Positions 42,120 to 49,977 of a DNA stretch of 64,000 nt are shown piece by piece (the first letter of the stretch is position 1; the number at the start of each line of letters is the position of its first letter). Under the pieces are notes generated by a model. The model made no database searches. It saw only the letters and a list, made by a program, of their open reading frames with translations, and was not told the DNA's origin. The stretch lies in the NCBI GenBank assembly GCA_022791975.1, contig JAAWAC010000053.1, positions 1 through 64,000 of the forward strand, read 5' to 3'. The position numbers and the translations under genes are program-made. The DNA comes from Lachnospiraceae bacterium. Its GTDB lineage: Bacteria > Bacillota > Clostridia > Lachnospirales > Lachnospiraceae.

Positions 42120-43172
42120 ATGGAAAAACAAACGCGAGGAAAAAGCCTGCCTGCTGCAGAGGTATCCCTGTTCTGCCAGCAGACAGCGATGCTGTTAAAG
42201 GCGGGGATTCCCCTGTACGATGGCATGGAAGTTTTGTACCGCAGCTATCAGGATACAGAATACAAAGAGTCCTTTGGGAAAATCTACGAGGGTGTGAAAG
42301 ACGGAGGAAGCCTCTATGAAGGGATAAAGGAGGCAGGTTTTTTTCCCACCTATATGATACATATGGTGCAGGTGGGAGAGATGGCCGGAAAGCTTGATGA
42401 TGTGCTGGAAGCGCTGGGAGGCTATTATGAGAGGGAAAGCCGCCTTCAGGGAGCTATTCGCAATGCGGTGGCCTATCCCCTGGTGTTGGTGGTGCTTATG
42501 TCCGTGGTGATCGGTGTGCTGGTGCTTCGGGTGCTTCCCATTTTCACGGAGGTATTTCAAAGTCTGGGAACAGATTTGTCCGGGACAGAGGCAGCTATTC
42601 TGTCCGGCGGTGTGACTCTGGGAAAGGTGGTGCTGGTGCTGGCAGCCATGATTTTGTTGGGAGCTCTGTTTCTCTTTGTGCTGTGGCGTGTGGGAGGCCG
42701 GGAGAAGCTTTTAAAGGCAGGGCAGATTCTTCGCCCTGTGCGTCGGCTTCTGGATAAGCAGGCAGCCCAGCGATTTGCGGATGTGACAGCTCTGGCCCTG
42801 CGCAGTGGCTACAGTCTGGGGCAGGCCTTGGAGCTGATACCAGAGCTTTTGCCTGATGTGCGCAATGCCCACAAAGCTTTGCAGTGTAAAGCGGTGCTGG
42901 AGGAAACCGGGGATTTTGCTGCGGCCGTGGAGCAGGCAGGGATCTTTCCTCCTCTTTATGAGAAAATGATTCGGGTAGGAGCAGAGACTGGACAGACAGA
43001 CCGGGTTATGGAAAGGATAGCCGAAATTCATGAGACGGAGGTGCAGGAGGGGATTCAAAGACTGGTGTCCTGGATTGAGCCGGCCCTGGTGGCGGTTTTG
43101 ACCCTGATTATTGGAGGAATCCTGCTGTCTGTAATGCTTCCTCTGGTGAGCATAATGATGTCTCTTGGCTGA
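42120..43172 (+). CDS. Type II secretion/type IV pilus inner-membrane protein (GspF/PilC family)
   Basis: 350 aa from ATG 42120 with TAGGAGGGAG upstream; longer in-frame reading overlaps the previous gene. It carries the two GspF domains: FCQQTAMLLKAGIPLYDGMEVL (first) and AQRFADVTALALRSGYSLGQALELI (second), with membrane segments near residues 120-145, 170-195 and 320-348. It is the platform protein that links the cytoplasmic motor ATPase to pilus assembly. A PilT-type ATPase is encoded at 45196. Confidence 0.92.
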   Translation: MEKQTRGKSLPAAEVSLFCQQTAMLLKAGIPLYDGMEVLYRSYQDTEYKESFGKIYEGVKDGGSLYEGIKEAGFFPTYMIHMVQVGEMAGKLDDVLEALGGYYERESRLQGAIRNAVAYPLVLVVLMSVVIGVLVLRVLPIFTEVFQSLGTDLSGTEAAILSGGVTLGKVVLVLAAMILLGALFLFVLWRVGGREKLLKAGQILRPVRRLLDKQAAQRFADVTALALRSGYSLGQALELIPELLPDVRNAHKALQCKAVLEETGDFAAAVEQAGIFPPLYEKMIRVGAETGQTDRVMERIAEIHETEVQEGIQRLVSWIEPALVAVLTLIIGGILLSVMLPLVSIMMSLG

Positions 43173-43191
43173 TGGGAAGGAGAGAGGTTCC

Positions 43192-43539
43192 ATGCATTTA
43201 TATAAGAGAAAAAAGCGGGGGCCCATAGGCCGCTGGGCGGCTCTGTTGGGGATCTTTCTGGCGGCCATGCTGGTGTTGTCCGTGGGAAGCGGACAGCTGG
43301 AGGCCACAGCGGATCAGGAGCAGACAGAGCTTTTGCGCCAGGCCATCAATCAGGCGGTGGTCAACTGTTATGCCATGGAAGGCAGGTATCCGGAGAGCCT
43401 GGACTATCTAAAAGAAAACTATGGAATACAGATAAATACGGAGAAATATAGTGTGACCTATGAAATTTTTGCAGATAACATTAGGCCGCTGGTCAAGGTG
43501 ACAAGACTTGGTCAGGCCAAGGATGGGGATAAATCATGA
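43192..43539 (+). CDS. Small pilin-like membrane protein
   Basis: 115 aa from ATG 43192 (GGAAGGAGAGAGG upstream). A basic N-terminus is followed by one membrane segment (about 17-38), then a soluble part with AINQAVVNCYAMEGRYPESLDYL, which resembles the GRYP-x-sLdyL region of pseudopilins. The usual prepilin peptidase site with Glu at +5 is not evident. It lies between gspF and the DUF4860 gene; a minor pilus component is likely. Confidence 0.65.
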   Translation: MHLYKRKKRGPIGRWAALLGIFLAAMLVLSVGSGQLEATADQEQTELLRQAINQAVVNCYAMEGRYPESLDYLKENYGIQINTEKYSVTYEIFADNIRPLVKVTRLGQAKDGDKS

Positions 43540-44003
43540 GAGAGCGGAGGAATGGGGTCAACGGATTGCTGGTTTTTCTGATTTACGGGATCTTCGCCCT
43601 GTTTTCCCTGTTGCTGGTGGTGATTGGCGCGCGGGTATACCGGGACATTACCACTGTGGGAAGGGAAAACACCCAGATTCGCGCAGCTTTTTCCTATGTG
43701 TCAAACAAAGTGCGGATGAGCTCCGGAGAAATGGAAGTGAAGGAGCAAGATGGTATCCAAATGCTGGTGCTGTCTGGAAATGTAGAAGGCTATGAGACCC
43801 GCATTTACTATTATGAGGGGGCTCTTCGGGAGATTTTTCAGGAGACAGGGCAGCCCTTTTCTCCTTATGCCGGGGAGATAATTGTGGAGACGACGGAGTT
43901 CACATTTAAAAGAACGGAGACAGGAGGGCTTTGGCTGCACACCCTGGATGCCCGGGGAAATCCACGCAGCATGGAGCTGTATTTAGAGGGGAATGTTTTA
44001 TGA
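43536..44003 (+). CDS. DUF4860 family pilus-associated protein
   Basis: 155 aa. One N-terminal membrane segment (about 8-30, LLVFLIYGIFALFSLLLVVIG) and a beta-rich domain (about 45-150) with YVSNKVRMS, YYYEGALREIF and GNPRSMELYL, matching DUF4860 proteins found in clostridial pilus operons. Overlaps the previous gene by ATGA. Role in pilus assembly is inferred from position. Confidence 0.7.
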   Translation: MRERRNGVNGLLVFLIYGIFALFSLLLVVIGARVYRDITTVGRENTQIRAAFSYVSNKVRMSSGEMEVKEQDGIQMLVLSGNVEGYETRIYYYEGALREIFQETGQPFSPYAGEIIVETTEFTFKRTETGGLWLHTLDARGNPRSMELYLEGNVL

Positions 44004-44452
44004 GGAGTGCAAACAAGAAAAATCCAGCTTTAGTGGAGCTGATTCTGGTGATACTGTTTTTTGCCCTGTCCTCCGTGATTTTGGTGCAGGTATTTGTCAA
44101 GGCGCGGATGATGAGTGAGACCAGCCGGGCCGAAACCCTGGGGCTTTTGCTTATGCAGGATGTGATAGAGCAGTGGAAGGAAGCTCCCCAGGAGCCGGAG
44201 CAGATTTTTTCTGGGGAAAAGGGCTGGGTGGCGGAAAAGACGGAGGAAGACACCTGGACCTATCGAAACGGCTGTGGGGAGGATCTGATTCTGGGAGCCG
44301 GGGAGGAGAGAGTCTATGAGTTGCGGGCAGAGATTTGGAAGGAACCTTCCCAGGCTGGAGAGCTTTTCCATATCCGAATTGGTCTTGTCAGATGCCGGGA
44401 CAACGAGAACTTGGCAGAGGTAGAGACCACGCGATATCAGCCGGGGCCATAA
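44000..44452 (+). CDS. Type IV prepilin-like protein (minor pilin)
   Basis: 150 aa from ATG 44000, which overlaps the previous stop by ATGA. The N-terminus ALVELILVILFFALSSVIL resembles the class III-signal-derived F-T-L-V-E-L helix, with the conserved Glu after the short basic leader, though the exact cleavage residue is atypical. The C-terminal domain is beta-rich with two Cys residues. Likely minor pilin. Confidence 0.7.
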   Translation: MRSANKKNPALVELILVILFFALSSVILVQVFVKARMMSETSRAETLGLLLMQDVIEQWKEAPQEPEQIFSGEKGWVAEKTEEDTWTYRNGCGEDLILGAGEERVYELRAEIWKEPSQAGELFHIRIGLVRCRDNENLAEVETTRYQPGP

Positions 44453-44480
44453 CCTTTACTATTTTTCTGATCAGGAAAGT

Positions 44481-44640
44481 CGCGCAGGCACACGAGAGGA
44501 ACACTTTGATGAATTTCGGGGAAATCTGGCCCTGGCAGCCAGTAAAATCGCGCAGGCACACGAGAGGAACACTTAGATGAATTTGGGGGAAATCCGGTCC
44601 TGGCGGACAGTAAAATCGCGCAGGCACACGAGAGGAACTT
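44481..44640. repeat. 68-bp tandem repeats inside the pilus operon
   Basis: The core CGCGCAGGCACACGAGAGGA starts at 44481, 44549 and 44617, an exact 68-bp period: two full units and a third that diverges after about 20 bp. Units 1 and 2 differ at a handful of positions. 68 is not a multiple of three, so the repeat is not coding. It lies in the 292-nt gap between two pilin-like genes, where I see no gene. Confidence 0.85.
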
Positions 44641-44700
44641 TCATGAGTGCCCTTTCCAATGAAAGTTTCTCTCATTACAGGTGCGCCGAAGCGATTTTAC
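44610..44700. repeat. Long imperfect hairpin (about 90 nt) ending the tandem repeats
   Basis: GTAAAATCGC (44610-44619) pairs with GCGATTTTAC (44691-44700), and GAGAGGAACTTTCAT (44630-44644) pairs with ATGAAAGTTTCTCTC (44659-44673) with one G-U, around a 14-nt loop. Its left arm is the third copy of the 68-bp repeat. It could be a mobile palindromic repeat, an RNA processing or attenuation element, or a small RNA. Confidence 0.75.
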
Positions 44701-44744
44701 CCTTTAGAGCTGTCGCGCAGCGACTATAATTAGGAGGGAAAGAG

Positions 44745-45194
44745 ATGCAGAATATTACAGGGAAGACCCCAATAGACAAGGCCGGGGGAGGAATATCCCA
44801 GGGTACTGGTGTGGGATTGGCATCTGTACTGCTGATTGTGATGACCCTGGCCTTTACCACCTTTGGAATTCTGTCTCTGGTGTCAGCCAGAGCGGACGCC
44901 AATACCAGTGGGAAGATGACAGAGAATCTGAGGGCCTATTATGCGGCGGAAGGCAGATTGCAGGAAAAGCTTTCCAAGCTGGACGGAGAACTGGCCCTGG
45001 GAAATGGTACGCTTTTGGAGGAAGGCTCCTTAGAGCTTCAGGAGAATGTGCGGGAGGGACAGCAGCTATTGTTGATCCTGGAGCCTTCTGCAAAAGGGGA
45101 CCAGGGGCGTTACCGGGTCCTTGGACAGCGGTTGGTAAATACGGGAGAATGGAATCCGGATGCCGGGTTTGAAATTTGGGATGGAGGAATGTAG
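44745..45194 (+). CDS. PilX-like pilus assembly protein
   Basis: 149 aa. The segment GVGLASVLLIVMTLAFTTFG (about 21-40) followed by SARADANTSGKMTENLRAYYAAEGR is the typical start of PilX-like minor pilins (membrane helix then A-YYAAEG). AGGAGGG lies 9 nt before the ATG. It is separated from the preceding pilin gene by the repeat array and is followed directly by the pilT gene. Confidence 0.75.
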   Translation: MQNITGKTPIDKAGGGISQGTGVGLASVLLIVMTLAFTTFGILSLVSARADANTSGKMTENLRAYYAAEGRLQEKLSKLDGELALGNGTLLEEGSLELQENVREGQQLLLILEPSAKGDQGRYRVLGQRLVNTGEWNPDAGFEIWDGGM

Positions 45195-45195
45195 G

Positions 45196-46257
45196 ATGGC
45201 GGAACAGATACAGGATATTTTAAAGGCAGGACTGGAAAAGGGAGGATCGGATATTTTTCTGATTCCCGGGTCACCGGTGTGTTTAAAGCAGGGGGGACAG
45301 GTGAGCCCCATTACCCAGGAGCGGATTATGCCGGACGCATCCGCGGAGCTGATTCGACAGATCTATGAGCTGGCCCGGCGGGATATGGATACCCTGGAGG
45401 CCTGTGGAGACGACGATTTTTCCTTTTCCGTAAAGGGACTGGGGCGCTTTCGCTGCAATGCCTACAAGCAGCGGAGTTCTCTGGCAGCAGTACTGCGTAT
45501 TGTGACCTTTGGTTTGCCGGACAGTGAGAGCATGCATATTCCCCAGGCGGTGATGGATCTGCACCGGACGAAAAACGGCATGATTCTGGTAACGGGACCT
45601 GCTGGCAGTGGAAAGACCACTACGTTGGCTTGCCTGATTGATCAGATTAACAACCAGAAGAGTGGTCATATTATAACCATTGAGGACCCCATTGAGTATA
45701 TTCATTCCCATCAGAAGAGCCTGGTAAGCCAAAGAGAGATTGAGCTGGATACCAAAAGCTATGCAGCGGCTCTGCGGGCAGCTCTGCGCCAGACACCGGA
45801 TGTGATTCTGTTGGGAGAAATGCGGGATTTTGAGACTATACAGACGGCTTTGACAGCGGCGGAGACCGGACAGCTTCTTCTGTCAACCCTACACACAGTG
45901 GGAGCGGCCAAGACCATTGACAGAATTGTGGATGTATTCCCGGCGAACCAGCAGGGACAAGTGCGGGTACAGCTGTCTATGGTGCTGCGGGCCGTGGTGT
46001 CTCAGCAGCTGTTGCCAGTGATTGGCGGAGGATTGGAGCCAGCCTTTGAGATTATGATTGTAAACCCGGCCATTCAAAATATGATCCGGGAGGGAAAAAT
46101 TCATCAGATGGACAATGTGATCTATGCTGGTGCTGAGGCTGGTATGCGGACTATGGATAATGACATTCTTCGCCTGTTCAAGGAAGGAAAGATTACCAAG
46201 GAGACGGCCCTGACTTATGCGGTCAGCCCGGAAAATCTAGAGCGGAGGCTGCGGTAG
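45196..46257 (+). CDS. pilT: PilT-family twitching/pilus retraction ATPase
   Basis: 353 aa from ATG 45196 (GGAGGA 7 nt upstream, within the previous gene). Walker A GPAGSGKTTT (about 136-145), Asp box ITIEDPIEYIH, Walker B region PDVILLGEMRDFETI and His box LSTLHT are all in PilT order; QREIELDTKSYAAALRAALRQ is diagnostic. It powers pilus retraction. No PilB-type extension ATPase is seen in the window, so it may be encoded elsewhere or this enzyme may serve alone. Confidence 0.9.
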   Translation: MAEQIQDILKAGLEKGGSDIFLIPGSPVCLKQGGQVSPITQERIMPDASAELIRQIYELARRDMDTLEACGDDDFSFSVKGLGRFRCNAYKQRSSLAAVLRIVTFGLPDSESMHIPQAVMDLHRTKNGMILVTGPAGSGKTTTLACLIDQINNQKSGHIITIEDPIEYIHSHQKSLVSQREIELDTKSYAAALRAALRQTPDVILLGEMRDFETIQTALTAAETGQLLLSTLHTVGAAKTIDRIVDVFPANQQGQVRVQLSMVLRAVVSQQLLPVIGGGLEPAFEIMIVNPAIQNMIREGKIHQMDNVIYAGAEAGMRTMDNDILRLFKEGKITKETALTYAVSPENLERRLR

Positions 46258-46278
46258 GAGCTGCCCTGCAGGAGAAAG

Positions 46279-46317
46279 AACCAGGTCAGAGGAGAAAAAG
46301 AAGAGACCTGGTTTTTT
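46279..46317 (+). terminator. Intrinsic terminator of the pilus operon
   Basis: AACCAGGTC (46279-46287) pairs perfectly with GACCTGGTT (46305-46313), followed by further T residues to 46317. Confidence 0.9.
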
Positions 46318-46450
46318 CAGTCCCTGTTAAAAGGGGCCATTTTTTGAATAAATACGGGCAGATCTGGTAACAAATTTTTAAAAGTCTTATCACAGATTAA
46401 ACACAATTCCTTGTTACACTAAGAAAAACAAAGGAAAGGAGCAAGCAGCT

Positions 46451-47875
46451 ATGTATGATGAAGATAAAACCATGAAAAATAACCAGGGAACTTCTGGTAC
46501 CGGAGAATACCGGTATACAGGCCCCTTTTATCAGGATAACTATACCGACAGACAGACCACCCATAACTCCTATACCTCTGCCAGCTCCTTCGGAGAGGTA
46601 AAAAGGCCGAAAAAGAAGCGGTGGTTGTCCCTGATTGCCAAGACTATCTGTGTGGCAATGATTTTCGGTGTGGTGGCCAGCGCGGCCTTCCAGGCTACCA
46701 ACTATATTGGAGGCAAGGTCCTGGGACAGGAAGAGCCTGTGGAGGATGGAAAAGAGAAAGAGGAGGGCATCACCACCATGCTGCCAACCACAGAGCCATC
46801 CACGATTTCAGGCGGCAATGTGGCAGATTACAGCTCCAATGTGTCGGCCATTGTAGATAAATGTATGCCTTCCCTGGTGGCGATTACCAATGTAAGTGTG
46901 GCGGAGGTTCCCAATTACTGGGGGTTCTGGAATGGGGGAAGTATGCAGCAGGAGCAGACCAGCACGGGGACCGGCATTATCATTGGGATGAATGACACAG
47001 AGCTTCTGGTAGTGACCAACAACCATGTGATAGCCAATGCCAAAGCTTTGACCGTGGTTTTCAGCGTGGACGAGGGCAAGGAGGAGGCCGAGGCTGTGGC
47101 AGCCCGGATCAAGGGAGCTGATGAGAGTAAAGATTTAGCTGTTATTGCCGTAAATCTTGCGGATATTCCTGATACCACCATGAGTAGTATCAAGGTTGCC
47201 AGCATAGGGGATTCCTCCTCTTTGAAGGTGGGCGAGCAGGTGGTTGCCATTGGAAACGCTCTGGGCTATGGGCAGTCTGTGACAACAGGGATTGTAAGCG
47301 CCCTGGGACGAAATGTAACCCTGCAAAATGATGACGGCAGCAGTATTACCAACAGTTTGATTCAGACCGATGCGGCTATCAACCCTGGAAACAGCGGTGG
47401 CGCCCTGTTAAATATGCAGGGAGAGGTTATCGGCATCAATGAGGCAAAGTATTCCTATAGTGGCGTGGAGGGCATGGGGTATGCCATTCCCATTTCCGAT
47501 GTGGAGTCAATTATCAGCGATTTATCCCTGCGGACAACCAGGGAGAAGGTGCCGGAGGCAAACCTGGGCTTTCTGGGAGTGACCTGCCAGGATGTACCGT
47601 CGGATGTTTCCCAGCAGTTTGATATGCCCCGGGGGATCTATGTGAGCAGTGTGACGGAGGGTTCCGGTGCGGATAAGGCGGGCATCCGTAAGGGAGACAT
47701 TATCACCAAATTTGACCGGATTAATGTGACCACCTACGAGGAGCTGAAAGAGCAGCTGAGTTATTTTTCTGCTGGAGAGACGGTGGAGATCGTGGTCCAG
47801 TCTCCGGATGGAGCAGAGTATGTGGAGAAAACCCTCCAGGTGACCTTAAGCTCCCGAAGTGAGGCAAGTAAATAA
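46451..47875 (+). CDS. htrA: HtrA/DegP-type membrane-anchored serine protease with PDZ domain
   Basis: 474 aa. A cytoplasmic Tyr/Thr/Ser-rich tail (1-55) leads to a membrane segment (about 58-80). The trypsin-like domain (about 125-340) has the triad His in VTNNHVIANA, Asp in ESKDLAVIAV and Ser in NPGNSGGALLN. A PDZ domain (about 370-465) has GIYVSSVTEGSGADKAGIRKGDII. It degrades misfolded exported proteins at the cell surface. AAAGGAAAGGAG lies upstream of the ATG. Terminator-flanked single gene. Confidence 0.93.
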   Translation: MYDEDKTMKNNQGTSGTGEYRYTGPFYQDNYTDRQTTHNSYTSASSFGEVKRPKKKRWLSLIAKTICVAMIFGVVASAAFQATNYIGGKVLGQEEPVEDGKEKEEGITTMLPTTEPSTISGGNVADYSSNVSAIVDKCMPSLVAITNVSVAEVPNYWGFWNGGSMQQEQTSTGTGIIIGMNDTELLVVTNNHVIANAKALTVVFSVDEGKEEAEAVAARIKGADESKDLAVIAVNLADIPDTTMSSIKVASIGDSSSLKVGEQVVAIGNALGYGQSVTTGIVSALGRNVTLQNDDGSSITNSLIQTDAAINPGNSGGALLNMQGEVIGINEAKYSYSGVEGMGYAIPISDVESIISDLSLRTTREKVPEANLGFLGVTCQDVPSDVSQQFDMPRGIYVSSVTEGSGADKAGIRKGDIITKFDRINVTTYEELKEQLSYFSAGETVEIVVQSPDGAEYVEKTLQVTLSSRSEASK

Positions 47876-47916
47876 GTATCAAAACAAAAATTTATCCATG
47901 CAAAATGGAAATGAGG

Positions 47917-47947
47917 CCGGGGATCTTTTTTCAGATTCCCGGTTTTT
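47917..47947 (+). terminator. Intrinsic terminator after htrA
   Basis: CCGGGGATC (47917-47925) pairs with GATTCCCGG (47934-47942) with one G-U pair, followed by five T. Confidence 0.85.
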
Positions 47948-47973
47948 CTAAAAAAATGATAAAAAATCTTAAA

Positions 47974-48006
47974 AAAATGACAGGCCGTATTTAGGTCTGT
48001 CATTTT
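47974..48006. terminator. Second hairpin between htrA and clpX
   Basis: AAAATGACAG (47974-47983) pairs perfectly with CTGTCATTTT (47997-48006). T-runs are longer on the minus strand. It overlaps the likely -35 region of the clpX promoter, so it may also be an operator. Confidence 0.5.
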
Positions 48007-48017
48007 GGGGGATTTTG

Positions 48018-48026
48018 TGGTATACT
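48018..48026 (+). promoter_or_regulatory. Extended -10 promoter of the ClpX-like gene
   Basis: TGG-TATACT (48018-48026) is an extended -10 element 50 nt before the start codon; the -35 region is poor. Confidence 0.5.
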
Positions 48027-48075
48027 TTCTCTGACAGCCAGAGGGAAAACAGGGCCGAGGGAGAGGCTTTGACGG

Positions 48076-49560
48076 ATGGCAGGACAGGAAATTGTGGCAG
48101 GAAAGGGAGCAGACGTGGACGAGAAGGATTTTCGGGAGATTATAGATTTAGGAGAGATAGAGGACGCAGGGAAGCCTGAGGGACAGGATGGAGAAAGACA
48201 GGATGATTATGAGGAGGTTTGTGTGCTCTGTCACCGGCCGGAAAGCAAGGCTGGTCGATTGATTACCCTGGCAAAGGGAATCTGCATTTGTTCGGAGTGC
48301 ATGCAGAAAACCATGGACACCATCCAGGGCAAGGATATAGACTATGGAAAAATGCCGGATTTTTCTAAGATGCCAAACATCAGTTTTTTGAATCTGGCAG
48401 ATCTGCAAAACATGATTCCCCAACGGCAAAAGGTGAAGAAGAAAAAGGAGAAGGAGGAGAAGACAGAGTCTCTGGACATCCGGCAAATTCCCCCTCCCCA
48501 TAAGATTAAGGCCAGTCTGGATGAGTATGTGATAGGTCAGGAGCAGGCGAAAAAAGTGATATCTGTGGCCGTTTACAATCATTATAAGCGGGTTGCCACC
48601 AATACCATGGACGAGATAGAGATAGAGAAATCCAATATGCTGATGATCGGGCCTACCGGTAGCGGAAAAACTTACCTGGTAAAGACCCTGGCCCGGCTAT
48701 TGGATGTGCCTCTGGCTATTGCAGATGCCACCTCTTTGACAGAGGCCGGGTATATCGGAGATGATATTGAGAGTGTGGTGTCTAAGCTTCTGGCGGCTGC
48801 GGACAATGACGTGGAAAAGGCGGAACGGGGCATTATCTTTATTGATGAGATTGATAAGATTGCCAAGAAAAAAGATACCCATCACAGGGATGTAAGCGGG
48901 GAGTCCGTCCAGCAGGGGATGCTTAAGCTTCTGGAGGGCGCGGAGGTGGAAGTTCCCGTGGGAGCCAACAGCAAGAATGCTATGGTGCCTCTGGCCACTG
49001 TGAATACTAAAAATATTCTGTTTATCTGTGGCGGCGCCTTCCCAGACTTGGAGAAGGTGATCAAGGAACGACTGAATAAAAAAAGCTCCATCGGCTTTCA
49101 GGCGGACTTAAAGGATAAATATGACAAGGAGAAAGATCTGTTTTCCCGGGTGACTGTGGAGGATATCCGAAATTTCGGCATGATTCCAGAGTTCATCGGG
49201 CGTCTACCGGTGATCTTTACCCTGGACAGCCTCACCCAGGAGATGCTGGTGCGTATTTTAAAGGAGCCGAAAAATGCCATTTTAAAGCAGTACCAAAAAT
49301 TGCTGGCTTTGGATGAGGTGAAGCTAAGCTTTGAGGATGAGGCCCTGGAGGCGATTGCTTTGAAGGCGCTGGAAAAGGATACAGGAGCTCGGGCTCTGCG
49401 CTCCATTATTGAGGATTTTATGCTGGACATTATGTATGAGATTCCCAAGGATGACAATATTGGGGAGGTTACCATTACCCGGGAATATATTGAGCATACC
49501 GGCGGTCCCCGGATTGTTACCCGGGGGGTGCTGGCCCTACCGGACGACACTTCCGGATAG
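48076..49560 (+). CDS. clpX: ClpX-type AAA+ unfoldase
   Basis: 494 aa, longer than the usual 410-430 because of an acidic N-terminal extension (about 1-45) and a Lys/Glu linker. A C4-type zinc site (CVLC...CSEC, about 48-75) matches the ClpX N-domain. Walker A GPTGSGKT, Walker B IIFIDEIDK, sensor and arginine-finger regions are intact, and the ClpP-binding IGF loop (KSSIGFQAD) is present. It unfolds substrates for ClpP. It is not beside clpP and may be a second ClpX-like protein in this genome. Confidence 0.85.
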   Translation: MAGQEIVAGKGADVDEKDFREIIDLGEIEDAGKPEGQDGERQDDYEEVCVLCHRPESKAGRLITLAKGICICSECMQKTMDTIQGKDIDYGKMPDFSKMPNISFLNLADLQNMIPQRQKVKKKKEKEEKTESLDIRQIPPPHKIKASLDEYVIGQEQAKKVISVAVYNHYKRVATNTMDEIEIEKSNMLMIGPTGSGKTYLVKTLARLLDVPLAIADATSLTEAGYIGDDIESVVSKLLAAADNDVEKAERGIIFIDEIDKIAKKKDTHHRDVSGESVQQGMLKLLEGAEVEVPVGANSKNAMVPLATVNTKNILFICGGAFPDLEKVIKERLNKKSSIGFQADLKDKYDKEKDLFSRVTVEDIRNFGMIPEFIGRLPVIFTLDSLTQEMLVRILKEPKNAILKQYQKLLALDEVKLSFEDEALEAIALKALEKDTGARALRSIIEDFMLDIMYEIPKDDNIGEVTITREYIEHTGGPRIVTRGVLALPDDTSG

Positions 49561-49678
49561 CAAAAATTGGATAACACGGACAGGAAAAGTTGCTTTATAC
49601 TGGTAAGTAGAGACAGGAGTGGGGCGAGGTAAATAGGACCGAAGCCCCAGGCGGCCAAGGCCGGGAAAGGAGATGCAA

Positions 49679-49972
49679 ATGGGAGCAGAGTTTTGGGATG
49701 ATGTGGGGAGAAAGCTTTCGGGAGCCGCGGAGGCGGTGGGAAGAAAGACCAGCAAGGTGACAGAGATTGCCAGGCTGAAAAATCAGATTTATGCCCTGGA
49801 GAGGGGAATCCAACGGGATTTTGCGACTCTGGGAAAGCAGGTATATGAAAAATATCTGGAGACCCAGGAGGCGGAAGAGGGATTTTTGAGCCTGTGTGAG
49901 GCCATTGCCCAGGAGGAAGTGCTTATTGAGCAGTACAAAGGCGAGATTGAAGAACTGAAAGAGAAGAATTGA
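49679..49972 (+). CDS. Small coiled-coil protein of unknown function
   Basis: 97 aa from ATG 49679 (GGGAAAGGAG at good distance; ATG 49673 abuts the site). It is highly helical: EFWDDVGRKLSGAAEAVGRK, then IARLKNQIYALERGIQRDFATLGKQVYEKY and a Glu-rich C-terminal helix. No membrane segment or known domain. It ends 5 nt before the next gene's ATG. Similar small proteins occur in Lachnospiraceae; function unknown. Confidence 0.75.
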   Translation: MGAEFWDDVGRKLSGAAEAVGRKTSKVTEIARLKNQIYALERGIQRDFATLGKQVYEKYLETQEAEEGFLSLCEAIAQEEVLIEQYKGEIEELKEKN

Positions 49973-49977
49973 GGCTT

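Noticed and set aside
44481..44640. 68-bp repeats considered as a CRISPR array
   Set aside because: The copies are contiguous near-identical units without distinct spacers, and no cas genes are present.
44388..44675. Minus-strand frame of 95 codons across the tandem repeats
   Set aside because: The 68-bp period is not a multiple of three, so successive repeats read in different frames; no start signal.
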